A stretch of 64,000 bases of DNA from Streptomyces sp. 840.1 (lineage in GTDB: Bacteria; Actinomycetota; Actinomycetes; Streptomycetales; Streptomycetaceae), in NCBI RefSeq assembly GCF_003751445.1, contig NZ_RJUU01000001.1, forward strand, positions 1,679,001-1,743,000, read 5' to 3'. Shown in pieces: positions 33,299 through 40,784 of the stretch (positions are counted from its first letter, which is position 1; every line of letters begins with the position of its first letter). A program made the position numbers and the translations under genes. The notes beneath the pieces are model-generated. The model did no database searches. It was not told where the DNA came from and was given only the letters and a program-made list of their open reading frames with translations.

Positions 33299-34096
33299 TC
33301 AGACCGGCAGGGACCCCGCGAGTACCGGGGCTTGGGCATAGCGACGCAGCAGGGCGGCGAGTTCGTGCAGGAAGGTGTCCTCGTGGGCGCGGATGAAGAA
33401 GTGCCCGCCGGGCATCTCCCGCACCTCGCAGCCACGCCCCGCGTGCCGCCTCCAGGCCACCACCTCGGGTACGGTCACCAGCCGGTCCCTGCCTCCGACG
33501 AACAAGTGCAGGGGCACCTTCACGGGTTCGGCGGCCGGCGTCACCGAGGAGGCGCACAGCAGCAGGTCGTCCCGGGCCACGGGCAGCAGCGCCGACAGGA
33601 ACTCCGGGTGCTTCAGAATCACCCGGGGTATCCCGCCCAGCGCCGCCAGGCCGCTCACCAGCTCCTCGTCGCTCGCGTGGGGGTTCGCGATCGTGGGTGC
33701 GGGCAGATGGGGCGCGCGGTAGGAGCTGAGCACCAGGCCGAGCGGGAGCGGGGCACCGCGCCGCTGGCGGCGGACGGTCAGCCGGTAGGCGATGAGCGCC
33801 CCCATGCTGTGGCCGTAGAGCACATACGGCTGCCGCAGTTCCTCGTCGAGCTGCTCGTCCAGGTCCTCGACGAGTGCGTCGAGATCGGTGAACCTGGGCT
33901 CGTTGATGCGGCCTTCACGTCCGGGGAGCTGCACCGGCAGCACACGCGCACCGGCTCCGTGCTCGTCGAGTCCGCGCTGCCAGCGCCGGTACGCCGATGC
34001 CCCGCCGCCCGCGTACGGGAAGCAGAACAGCCGCACGCCGGCTCCGGTCGGAGCGTCCGTCGGTAACTGGGGCGTCTGGGAAAGGTATCGCGTCAT
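33299..34096 (-). CDS. Type II thioesterase
   Basis: This 265-residue alpha/beta hydrolase of the GrsT/TEII family starts RLFCFPYAGGGASAYRRWQ, has the nucleophile elbow YGHSMGAL (Ser97) and the catalytic His in MPGGHFFI. TEIIs clear stalled or wrong acyl groups from carrier proteins. Because the cluster has no modular synthase with its own TE, this enzyme could also release the final carrier-bound product. The ATG is behind GGAGCAGA. It lies 205 bp downstream of the SARP stop. Confidence 0.93.
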   Translation of the reverse strand: MTRYLSQTPQLPTDAPTGAGVRLFCFPYAGGGASAYRRWQRGLDEHGAGARVLPVQLPGREGRINEPRFTDLDALVEDLDEQLDEELRQPYVLYGHSMGALIAYRLTVRRQRRGAPLPLGLVLSSYRAPHLPAPTIANPHASDEELVSGLAALGGIPRVILKHPEFLSALLPVARDDLLLCASSVTPAAEPVKVPLHLFVGGRDRLVTVPEVVAWRRHAGRGCEVREMPGGHFFIRAHEDTFLHELAALLRRYAQAPVLAGSLPV

Positions 34097-34316
34097 TCTG
34101 CTCCGCCTCGGGTTCGTCCGGCGACTGTGTGCCGGCCGGGCCCGGCCGCACGACGCGGTCGACTGCGGCCGTCGGAGCGGGCCGCACCCGCCCGGCCCTG
34201 GTGAACGGGTCCGGGCGGCGCGCCTGCCCGCCCGGCAGCACACCTTTCGGCCATCGGTGGAGCGGTACCCGGCCGACACGCATCGAGGGTGCGGGCGACC
34301 GCTAAAAGACGGCCAA
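34097..34316. promoter_or_regulatory. Upstream region of the thioesterase/FAAL 2 operon with TTTAGC element at 34301-34316
   Basis: The 205 bp between the SARP stop and the thioesterase start contain no gene. On the minus strand GCCGTCTTTTAGCGG ends the SARP gene; its TAG is the stop codon. It matches the element at 6712 except at two positions. Overlap with coding sequence makes coincidence possible. Confidence 0.35.
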
Positions 34317-35108
34317 ATCGTAGGCGGGAGAGGCGAGGGAGGGGTCGTCGGCGAGAATGGCGTGATGCAGCCGCTGGAGCCGCTGCGAGGGCTCGATGCC
34401 GAGCTCCTGCACGAACGACGCGCGCACCTTGCGGAAGACCTCCAGTGCCTGCCAGGACCGCCCGCAGCGGCAGAGCGTCAGGATCAGCTGGGCGTGCAGG
34501 TTCTCCTGAAGCGGGTAGCGGGTGGTGAGCACGGTGAGTTCGCTGACCAGCTCCGCGTGCCGGCCCAGCCGCAGGTCCGCCGCGATCCGGCTCTCCAGCG
34601 CACCCCGGCGCACCTCGTCCAGGCGTCTCACCTCGGTCTCCAGCACCGGCCCGGTCCGTACGTCGGCGAGCGCGGGGCCGCGCCACACCGTCAGCGCCTT
34701 CACCAGGAGGCGGGCGGCGAGCGCGACATCGTCCTCGGCCAGAGCCCGCTGCCCGCGCAGGGCGAGCCGCTCGAACTCCCTGGCGTCCACGTCGACGTCG
34801 GCCTCGGGCGGGTCCAGGATGTAGCCGGTGTGGCTGCGGATGAGCACCTCTTTCCCCTCGGGTCCGCCGACCGGTTCGAACGCCGCGGAGAGTCCGTGCC
34901 GCAGTTGCTTCACATAGGTCTGCACCACACCCGAGGGCCGCCCAGGAGGAGCTCCGTCCCACAGCTCCTCCGCCATGGCGGCCATGCTCACGTGACGTCC
35001 GAGGTTGGCCGCCAGTAAGGCCAGCACCTGCCTCGGCTTCGCCGCGCTGGGCACCACGGACGTGCCGTTGACGGTCACGACCAGCGGTCCGAGGACACCG
35101 ATCACCAT
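34302..35108 (-). CDS. SARP-family transcriptional activator
   Basis: This 268-residue protein has an N-terminal OmpR-type winged helix (MVIGVLGPLVVTVNGTSVVPSAAKPRQVLALLAANLGRHV, about 1-95). A bacterial transcriptional activation domain follows (about 100-250; LVKALTVWRGPALADV, LRLGRHAELVSELTVL, LCRCGRSWQALEVFRKVRASFVQELGIEPS). This two-domain length is the classical RedD/ActII-ORF4 size. SARPs recruit RNA polymerase to promoters with heptamer repeats and are the usual pathway-specific switches of Streptomyces clusters. It marks the right side of the gene cluster and probably activates its operons. Confidence 0.95.
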   Translation of the reverse strand: MVIGVLGPLVVTVNGTSVVPSAAKPRQVLALLAANLGRHVSMAAMAEELWDGAPPGRPSGVVQTYVKQLRHGLSAAFEPVGGPEGKEVLIRSHTGYILDPPEADVDVDAREFERLALRGQRALAEDDVALAARLLVKALTVWRGPALADVRTGPVLETEVRRLDEVRRGALESRIAADLRLGRHAELVSELTVLTTRYPLQENLHAQLILTLCRCGRSWQALEVFRKVRASFVQELGIEPSQRLQRLHHAILADDPSLASPAYDLAVF

Positions 35109-35463
35109 CGCCCTGCTCCCTCCGCTAGCTCTATCGGAGACAGTGGCAGCTCACGGTCGCGCGCAGACAGGGACAGGTACACGTACCGGCCGTGAACCCA
35201 CGGGGGTGCGCCGCATGACATCTTCATACGCCGAGGTCAGGGGCGTGCGGATGACGGCGGGCGGCCGGAACCGCTCGACGGACCCGGAGCGGGGTGCGGG
35301 GTACGGAGAGCAGGGGGCGAGGTCGGGCGTGGGCGTCAACTCCTCGTTCACACCGTCCTGCGCGGTGCACTGGAGCACGATCGTCACTTTCTGTCGCCTA
35401 TGCCATACAGTGCGTAACGCCAGTCATGATCATCATGGCTCCTACCCCCTCGTGGAGACCCTC
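35109..35463. other. Intergenic region between the SARP and BP74-like genes
   Basis: This 355-bp stretch separates divergent genes. I see no convincing ORF. The right part is relatively AT-rich (35380-35440, with CATACAGT and repeated CATGATCATCATGG) and probably contains the promoter of the secreted protein. The left part contains the SARP leader. Confidence 0.5.
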
Positions 35464-35931
35464 GTGCGCCGCATGTTCACCAAGCTCACCGGCCTTGCCG
35501 CCGTGACCCTGCTCGGCTTCACGCTCGCCCAGCCCGCCCAGGCCGGACAGCACACCCCCGGCACCGGCCGGACGGCAGCGGTGGCCCCTGCCTACTTCGA
35601 GATGACGGACGGCTACAGCGAGCGGAACCTCGTGGTGAAGCTGGTGAAGGAGGAGCAGATCCAGCACGCCAGGCAGCTGGTCGGCGGAGAGACCTCCGAG
35701 CGGCCGCACGTCATCGGCCGGATCGTCAAGCACCCGGCCGAGTACAACCGGCTGTACAGCTTCCACTACGACCCCGAGAGCGTCAGCTTCTTCGACTACG
35801 CCATCGAGGTCTGCGACGCGACACTGAGCTACACCGAGGACCACCTCGACGAAGTCGGCGGCCCGTTCCTGCCCGGCCGGATCCACTGCCCGTGGAACTC
35901 GCGACTCGTCAGGGAAGTCACCGCCCCGTAA
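35464..35931 (+). CDS. Secreted BP74-like protein
   Basis: This 155-residue protein has an N-terminal Sec signal (RRMFTKLTGLAAVTLLGFTLAQPAQAG, cleavage after AQA). The mature domain contains NLVVKLVKEEQIQHARQLVGG, RPHVIGRIVKHPAEYN, YSFHYDPESVSFFDYAIEVCDAT and the two-Cys tail GRIHCPWNSRLV. This matches the BP74 N-terminal domain family common as a secreted protein in Streptomyces; its function is unknown. GTG 35464 has GGAG 6 bases upstream; ATG 35473 is the alternative. It is probably outside the biosynthetic cluster. Confidence 0.85.
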   Translation: MRRMFTKLTGLAAVTLLGFTLAQPAQAGQHTPGTGRTAAVAPAYFEMTDGYSERNLVVKLVKEEQIQHARQLVGGETSERPHVIGRIVKHPAEYNRLYSFHYDPESVSFFDYAIEVCDATLSYTEDHLDEVGGPFLPGRIHCPWNSRLVREVTAP

Positions 35932-35965
35932 GGCATCCCGTCGCCGGCTCGCAGCCGCGCCCCGT

Positions 35966-36892
35966 TCACCGTTCGGAGGCGGCCGGTTCGACCGGTCCGG
36001 GCGGTTCGGCCGGTCCAGCCGGTTCGGCCGGTCCGGGCGAGCGGGCCGGCCGCACGGTCACCAGCGCGATCCCCGCGCAGCACACCGCCAGCAGCAGGAG
36101 TTCGGCGGGCGAGGGGGCGGGCGCGGTGTCCAGGGCCCAGTCACCGAGCCGGACCGTGAAGGGGACGGCCAGTTGGGCGGCCGCCGTGAAGACCGGGCCC
36201 CGGCGCAGGATGAGGCGGTGCTGTACGAGGTAGGCGGGGGCGTAGACGACCGCGCCGAGCACCACGATCCCGCCCGTCGCGGCGAGCGTCGGAGGGTGGC
36301 CGATCAGCGCGGGCAGGGCCATCGGCAGCAGCAGGCAGGTGGCCGCCGCCAGCAGTACGGGCAGCACGGCCAGCGGCGGCAGGCCGGACAGCCGGTCCCG
36401 GTACAGGAACCCGTAGACCGCGAACGCCACCGTGGCCGCCGCGACCAGCAGCAGCCCCACCGCGTCCAGGTCCCCCGCGTCCGCGCCCAGCGCCGCGTAT
36501 CCGGCGGCCGCCGCGCAGGCCAGGGCGGCCCCCACCGCCTTGCGGGGCCCGGACCGTTCGCCGAAGAACAGCGCGCCGACGGCCACCGAGGCGCACGGCA
36601 TCAGCGCGACGACCAGGTTCGTGAGGGAGGTGCCGATGCGCGGGATCGCGAGCAGGGTCCCGGCGGCGTACCCGGCGAAGCCGAGCAGCCCGAGCAGCCA
36701 GACGGTCCCCGGCCGGGCCGCGGCCCGCCGCAGATCCGCCCGGCCGTGGGCGCTGGACGCGGCGACGGCGGTGAGCACCAGGCAGCACACAGCGGTGCGG
36801 CCGACCGCCACGATCAGCGGATCGGTACCGGTGACCAGCGCGCCGGACAGCAGCCAGGTGCCGGCGAGCAGCAGGACGAGAACGGCGGGCAT
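35966..36892 (-). CDS. EamA-family (DMT) transporter
   Basis: This 308-residue membrane protein has ten predicted helices in two EamA halves (IGTSLTNLVVALMPCASVAVGALFFGER is the typical first-half end). It is likely to export small metabolites or amino acids. The C-terminal ~25 residues are a Pro/Ala/Gly tail (PGPAEPAGPAEPPGPVEPA) encoded by imperfect 12-15-bp DNA repeats of the GGTTCGGCCGGTCC type. That tail is slippage-prone and unlikely to be folded. It is convergent with the BP74-like gene. Confidence 0.88.
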   Translation of the reverse strand: MPAVLVLLLAGTWLLSGALVTGTDPLIVAVGRTAVCCLVLTAVAASSAHGRADLRRAAARPGTVWLLGLLGFAGYAAGTLLAIPRIGTSLTNLVVALMPCASVAVGALFFGERSGPRKAVGAALACAAAAGYAALGADAGDLDAVGLLLVAAATVAFAVYGFLYRDRLSGLPPLAVLPVLLAAATCLLLPMALPALIGHPPTLAATGGIVVLGAVVYAPAYLVQHRLILRRGPVFTAAAQLAVPFTVRLGDWALDTAPAPSPAELLLLAVCCAGIALVTVRPARSPGPAEPAGPAEPPGPVEPAASER

Positions 36893-37028
36893 CGCGCGTC
36901 CTTTCCACGGGCGCAGGGGAGCGGGCGGGCCCCTCCGTCGGCCGGGGGGCCGCCCGAACGGTACGGCAGCCGCCCGGCGCCGCCCCGGGCGGCCCGTGCC
37001 CCGGCACCGCCGCGAGCCGGGCGTGGCT

Positions 37029-37068
37029 CATCGAGCCGGTGCCGGGCCCATCGAGCCGGTGCCGGGCT
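37029..37068. repeat. Two-copy 20-bp tandem repeat
   Basis: CATCGAGCCGGTGCCGGGC repeats with a period of 20 bp, in the 247-bp gap (36893-37139) between the EamA gene and the monophosphatase-like gene. Apart from this I see only GC-rich sequence there. Confidence 0.55.
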
Positions 37069-37139
37069 CCTCGGGCCGCCCGCTGATCGCCTCCCCGGGG
37101 GCGCTGTCTCAACGGCGACGCGTCGTTCGAGCCACCGCC

Positions 37140-37964
37140 TCAGCCGACCCCAGATTCCTGATTCCTGATCATCTCCATGAGCAGGGCGTGCGTCTCCGCG
37201 TCGGCCGCCACCACCAGGCCGCCCGCCCCGGTGTGCGGCGGCAGGCCGTGCAGGTCGGTCACCACGCAGCCTGCGGCCTGGCAGATCGCGATGCCTGCGG
37301 AGAAGTGCACGCTGTCGCGTAGCCGCCCGTCGGTGACGTACGCGGCCCTGCGCCCGGCCGCGACCCAGGTCACCGCCAGCGTGCTGGAGACCACGCGGGG
37401 CCGGAAGTGCTCCGCGAATCCGGGGTCGGCCAGCAGCGTGACCGCCCGGAAGCCGGGGGCGTTGGGGAACGGCGGGTCGAGGTTGACGTCCACCAGCCGC
37501 GATCCGGACGAGGGTGCCAACTCCTCGTCCGTACCGTCCGTACCGCCGCTGCGGAGGCGGGCGCGCTCCCCGTCCGTCCAGAACACCTCTCCGCCGAACG
37601 GGTCGGCCGCCGCCGCTGCCGTGATGGACGGCCCTTCGCGCAGGGCGACGTTCACCGCGACCACCATGGTGTTCACGGCGTAGTTCAGCGTGCCGCACAA
37701 GGGGTCGACCAGCCACCTGCGTTCGGCGGCTTCCGCTCCGGTGCGGCCGCTCTCCTCACCCGTCACCGCGTCATCGGGCCGGGCGGTTCGCAGCACATCG
37801 AGGATGGCCTTCTCCGCGGCGACGTCGGCGGCCGTCGCGAAGTCACCCCCGCCTTTCTCGAACCGCTGCAGCGAGGTCCCGTACATCTCCCGGACCACCG
37901 CCGCACCCGCCCGTACCGCTCTGACAGCCAGTTGCGCGTCGCTTTCCGTGTTCATGCTCAGCAT
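37140..37964 (-). CDS. Inositol monophosphatase-family protein with altered metal ligands
   Basis: This 274-residue member of the Li-sensitive sugar phosphatase fold keeps TGEESG (Glu70/71) and the first Asp of the metal motif (Asp87). It reads DPLCGTLNYA where active enzymes have DPIDGTxNF, so Cys90 replaces a metal-binding Asp. The later WD motif reads SVHFSAG, with His220 in place of Asp. Two of the metal ligands are therefore changed. It could use a different metal, be slow, or be a non-catalytic homologue. The start ATG 37964 follows GAGG; ATG 37955 is close by. Confidence 0.8.
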   Translation of the reverse strand: MLSMNTESDAQLAVRAVRAGAAVVREMYGTSLQRFEKGGGDFATAADVAAEKAILDVLRTARPDDAVTGEESGRTGAEAAERRWLVDPLCGTLNYAVNTMVVAVNVALREGPSITAAAAADPFGGEVFWTDGERARLRSGGTDGTDEELAPSSGSRLVDVNLDPPFPNAPGFRAVTLLADPGFAEHFRPRVVSSTLAVTWVAAGRRAAYVTDGRLRDSVHFSAGIAICQAAGCVVTDLHGLPPHTGAGGLVVAADAETHALLMEMIRNQESGVG

Positions 37965-38019
37965 GAACCTCGGGCTATTCGCGCCCATTCCCGGCCCGCC
38001 GTGGCTGCCCTTCGAACCG

Positions 38020-38262
38020 TCACCGAGGCAGCTGCCCTTCCCGGTTGACCTCCGTCACCCGCGCCCGCAGGACGAGCCCAGGCGAGGCCGGCCGGACGGA
38101 ATCGGGCGGGCATTCCCACTCCGAGCCCCCACCCGGCGGCCGCAGCTGCACGTACGGCCCGACGCGCCCCATCACCCGGCCCACCCGCCCGTCGCGCACA
38201 TCCACGGCGAACGAACCCGGCTCCGGCGTACACGCCTCCAGCTCACTGCCCTCACCCACCAT
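38020..38262 (-). CDS. Small conserved Streptomyces protein of unknown function
   Basis: This 80-residue protein begins MVGEGSELEACTPEPGSFAVDVRDGRVGRV and looks like a small beta-rich domain (VGPYVQLRPPGGGSEWECPP, RARVTEVN). The overlapping partner upstream on the same strand (38252-38494) is also about 80 residues. Such pairs are commonly found next to XRE/DUF397 genes in Streptomyces, and here they are divergent from a collapsed XRE/DUF397 locus. No function can be assigned. Confidence 0.65.
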   Translation of the reverse strand: MVGEGSELEACTPEPGSFAVDVRDGRVGRVMGRVGPYVQLRPPGGGSEWECPPDSVRPASPGLVLRARVTEVNREGQLPR

Positions 38263-38494
38263 GACCTGCCGCCTTCCCGTCCAGCACACCGTTCAGCCGC
38301 CGCACCGTGTCGAGGTTGCAGCGCCCCAGTTCGACGAGCACGCCCGGCCCGCTCCCCGCCGACGAGACCGGGTCGACCCGCAGCGAAGGCAGGGTGATCC
38401 CGACCCCCGCGAGCCCTTCCCGCAGCCGCTCGACCGCCTCTTCCGCCTCCCGCACTCTGCCCGCCGTGACCCTGCGCCGCTCCGTTGTCGTCAT
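38252..38494 (-). CDS. Small hypothetical protein, partner of the downstream small gene
   Basis: This 80-residue protein has a helical start (TAGRVREAEEAVERLREGLAGVGI) followed by SLRVDPVSS and VLVELGRCNLDTVRRLNGVLDG. AAGGA lies 7 bases before its ATG. It overlaps the next gene by 11 bp, so the two are translationally coupled. The family is unnamed to my knowledge. It is probably linked in evolution to the DUF397/XRE locus beside it. Confidence 0.65.
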   Translation of the reverse strand: MTTTERRRVTAGRVREAEEAVERLREGLAGVGITLPSLRVDPVSSAGSGPGVLVELGRCNLDTVRRLNGVLDGKAAGHGG

Positions 38495-38607
38495 GATCCA
38501 TTCCTTCCACGCTGAGTAATGTCAATGCATACCCAGCGTGTCCAATCTCTCGTTAGCCTGGAAGAGGTGCAGTTCCAACAACCGCTGCTGCATCACAGGG
38601 AGTTGTC

Positions 38608-38873
38608 ATGCCGGGTCCCAGAAAGCTCGATCCCTCCTCCTCACCCCGGGCCCTGTTGGGCGCCGAACTCCGCCACCGGAGAGAGGCGGCGGCAACTGCC
38701 TGGAAGTCGGCGCCTGGCGCAAGTCCACGCACAGTGGCGACGGCGGCAACTGCCTCGAAGTCCTCGACGGGCTTCCCGAGGTCGCCCCCGTCCGGGACTC
38801 CAAGGTGACCGACGGCCCGCTGCTGATGTTCCGCGCGGCGGCCTGGCAGCCGTTCGTCGACGACCTCGGGTGA
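38608..38873 (+). pseudogene. Collapsed XRE regulator - DUF397 gene pair
   Basis: The ATG at 38608 opens with MPGPRKLDPSSSPRALLGAELRHRREAA, the standard N-terminus of Streptomyces XRE/DUF5753 regulators, and then runs into nonsense. From about 38700, in another frame, a normal DUF397 domain follows (AWRKSTHSGDGGNCLEVLDG, then DSKVTDGPLLMFRAAAW), ending at TGA 38873. GGCGGCAACTGCCT occurs at the junction and again about 55 bp later, which suggests deletion through short repeats. The bulk of the XRE gene has been lost, so neither protein is likely to be functional. Confidence 0.8.
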
Positions 38874-38874
38874 G

Positions 38875-39723
38875 TTACTCGCGGACCTGGGCGTTCACCG
38901 CGGCCTGCGCGTTGCCGCTGTCCGCGCCCAGGGTCGCGAGCAGGCGCAGCCCGTCCTCGGCGGGGCTGCCGGGGGCGGCGGCCATCACCACGAGCTCCAT
39001 GCCCGATTCGTCGGGCAGCGCGAAGTTCTCCTGGTGCAGCTCCAGCAGCCCGACCAGCGGGTGCCGGTACGCCTTGCAGCCGTGCGTGCGGGCGCGCACG
39101 TCCGCGCGGGCCCAGAGGCGGCGGAAGCGCTCGCTGCCCATCGACAGCTCCCCGATCAGCGAGGCCAGGCGGGGGTCGTCGGGGTATTTTCCGGCGGCCA
39201 GGCGCAGGTGGCCGACCGCGTCGAGGGTGCACGTCTCCCAGCCCGCGTAGAGGCCGCGCTCGGACTCCTCCAGGAAGATGTGCCGGGCGGTGTTCAGGCC
39301 GGGCAGCGGCCGTCCGTAGAGCAACTGGGCGAGGCGGTTCCCGGCGAGCACGTCCATCCGGTGGTTCATGATCATCGCGGGTGCGCCGGCGGTCAGGTCG
39401 AGGACCTGGAGCAGCTCCGGCCTGATCCGCGCGGCCGGGGCCTTCGCGGGGCGGCGGCGCTGACCGGCGAGCCGGCCGAGGTGGTCGCGTTCCGTCTCGT
39501 CGAGGCACAGGACGCGGGCGAGCGCGTCCAGGACCTGTTCGGAGGGCTGGGTGGCGCGGCCCTGCTCCAGGCGTACGTAGTAGTCGACGCTGACTCCGGA
39601 CAGGTGCGCGACCTCTTCGCGGCGCAGTCCCTCGACCCGGCGGCGGCTGTCGACGGTGATGCCGACGGACGCCGGGTCGACGCGGGAGCGCCGGGTCCGG
39701 AGGAAGCCTGCGAGATCGTCCAT
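38875..39723 (-). CDS. XRE regulator with MmyB-like ligand-binding domain
   Basis: This 282-residue protein has an N-terminal HTH (VEGLRREEVAHLSGVSVDYYVRLEQGR, about 28-55) and a C-terminal MmyB/MLTR-type PAS-like domain (about 100-275). The latter includes MIMNHRMDVLAGNRLAQLLYG and FLEESERGLYAGWE. Members often bind fatty acids or other hydrophobic ligands and control a divergent oxidoreductase. The divergent neighbour here is the NAD(P)H oxidoreductase at 39879, and the 155-bp gap would hold the operator. Confidence 0.92.
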   Translation of the reverse strand: MDDLAGFLRTRRSRVDPASVGITVDSRRRVEGLRREEVAHLSGVSVDYYVRLEQGRATQPSEQVLDALARVLCLDETERDHLGRLAGQRRRPAKAPAARIRPELLQVLDLTAGAPAMIMNHRMDVLAGNRLAQLLYGRPLPGLNTARHIFLEESERGLYAGWETCTLDAVGHLRLAAGKYPDDPRLASLIGELSMGSERFRRLWARADVRARTHGCKAYRHPLVGLLELHQENFALPDESGMELVVMAAAPGSPAEDGLRLLATLGADSGNAQAAVNAQVRE

Positions 39724-39878
39724 GCTCTTCAGTATGGCCTCGCGGGGGCGGCGGGAGGGTGGCCCTGCCGATACCAGGAAGTCCGGTCCGACGGAAGAAG
39801 CGCCCCTGAACAGGGGGCGCCCGGGTGCGCAGAATCGAGGCATCCGACCGACCGCCCGACCGATCCGATGGAGTTCCC

Positions 39879-40658
39879 ATGAAGACGCTGATCGTCCACG
39901 CACACCCGGAACCGGACTCGCTCAACGGTTCGCTGAAGGACCTCGCGGTGTCCACGCTGGAGGCGGCGGGGCACGAGGTGCGGGTGAGCGATCTGTACGC
40001 GATGGGCTGGAAGGCGGTCGTGGACGGATCGGACTACGGTCCCGCCGCATCGAGTCCGCTGCGGGTGGCCCGGGACTCGGGCCGGGCCTTCGACTCCGGG
40101 ACACTCACCCCGGACGTGCTGGCCGAGCAGGAGAAGCTGCTGTGGGCGGACACGATCATCTTCCAGTTCCCGCTGTGGTGGTACTCGATGCCCGCGATCC
40201 TCAAGGGCTGGGTGGACCGGGTGTTCACGTACCGCTTCGCGTACGGCGTCGGGGAGCACAGCGACACCAAGTACGGCGAGCGCTACGGCGAGGGCACCCT
40301 CGCGGGCAGGCGGGCCCTGCTGTCGGTGACCGTCGGCGGTCCGCAGGCGCACTACTCGGCCCGCGGGATCAACGGCCCGATCGACGACCTGCTGTTCCCG
40401 ATCCACCACGGCATCCTCTACTACCCGGGCATCGAGGTGCTCCCGCCGTTCGTGCTGCACGGCACCGACCGGATGGACGCCGAGGAGTACGCGGTCGCCG
40501 CCAAGGCCTGGGAGCAGCGGCTGCTCACCCTGGAGTCGGCCGAGCCGATCCCGTTCCGGCGGCAGAACTTCGGTGACTACGAGATCCCGTCGCTGCACCT
40601 GAAGGAGGGGCTGGAGTCCGCCGGCCGCCAGGGTTTCGCGCTGCATGTGCGCGGCTGA
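39879..40658 (+). CDS. NAD(P)H dehydrogenase (quinone)-like flavodoxin-fold protein
   Basis: This 259-residue protein is of the NQO1/MdaB/KefF group. It has TLIVHAHPEPDSLNGSL (FMN or FAD phosphate loop), WADTIIFQFPLWWYSMPAILKGWVDRVF, and LLSVTVGGPQAHYS. These enzymes reduce quinones by two electrons for detoxification. It is divergent from the XRE regulator, which probably controls it. The ATG at 39879 fits the conserved N-terminus. Confidence 0.93.
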   Translation: MKTLIVHAHPEPDSLNGSLKDLAVSTLEAAGHEVRVSDLYAMGWKAVVDGSDYGPAASSPLRVARDSGRAFDSGTLTPDVLAEQEKLLWADTIIFQFPLWWYSMPAILKGWVDRVFTYRFAYGVGEHSDTKYGERYGEGTLAGRRALLSVTVGGPQAHYSARGINGPIDDLLFPIHHGILYYPGIEVLPPFVLHGTDRMDAEEYAVAAKAWEQRLLTLESAEPIPFRRQNFGDYEIPSLHLKEGLESAGRQGFALHVRG

Positions 40659-40784
40659 GGGATCCCGTGGTCCGAGGGCTCCCGTGCTCCCTGGCGGATC
40701 AGCGCGCGGCGTCAGCTGCGGTGCGTCGCGCGGCGGCGACGCTCGCATACGGGATGCATGCGGGCGTCGCGGCAGCGCACCGGC

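Noticed and set aside
35966..36038. CRISPR-like repeats at the end of the EamA gene
   Set aside because: These are short in-frame coding repeats giving a Pro/Ala/Gly tail, without spacers.
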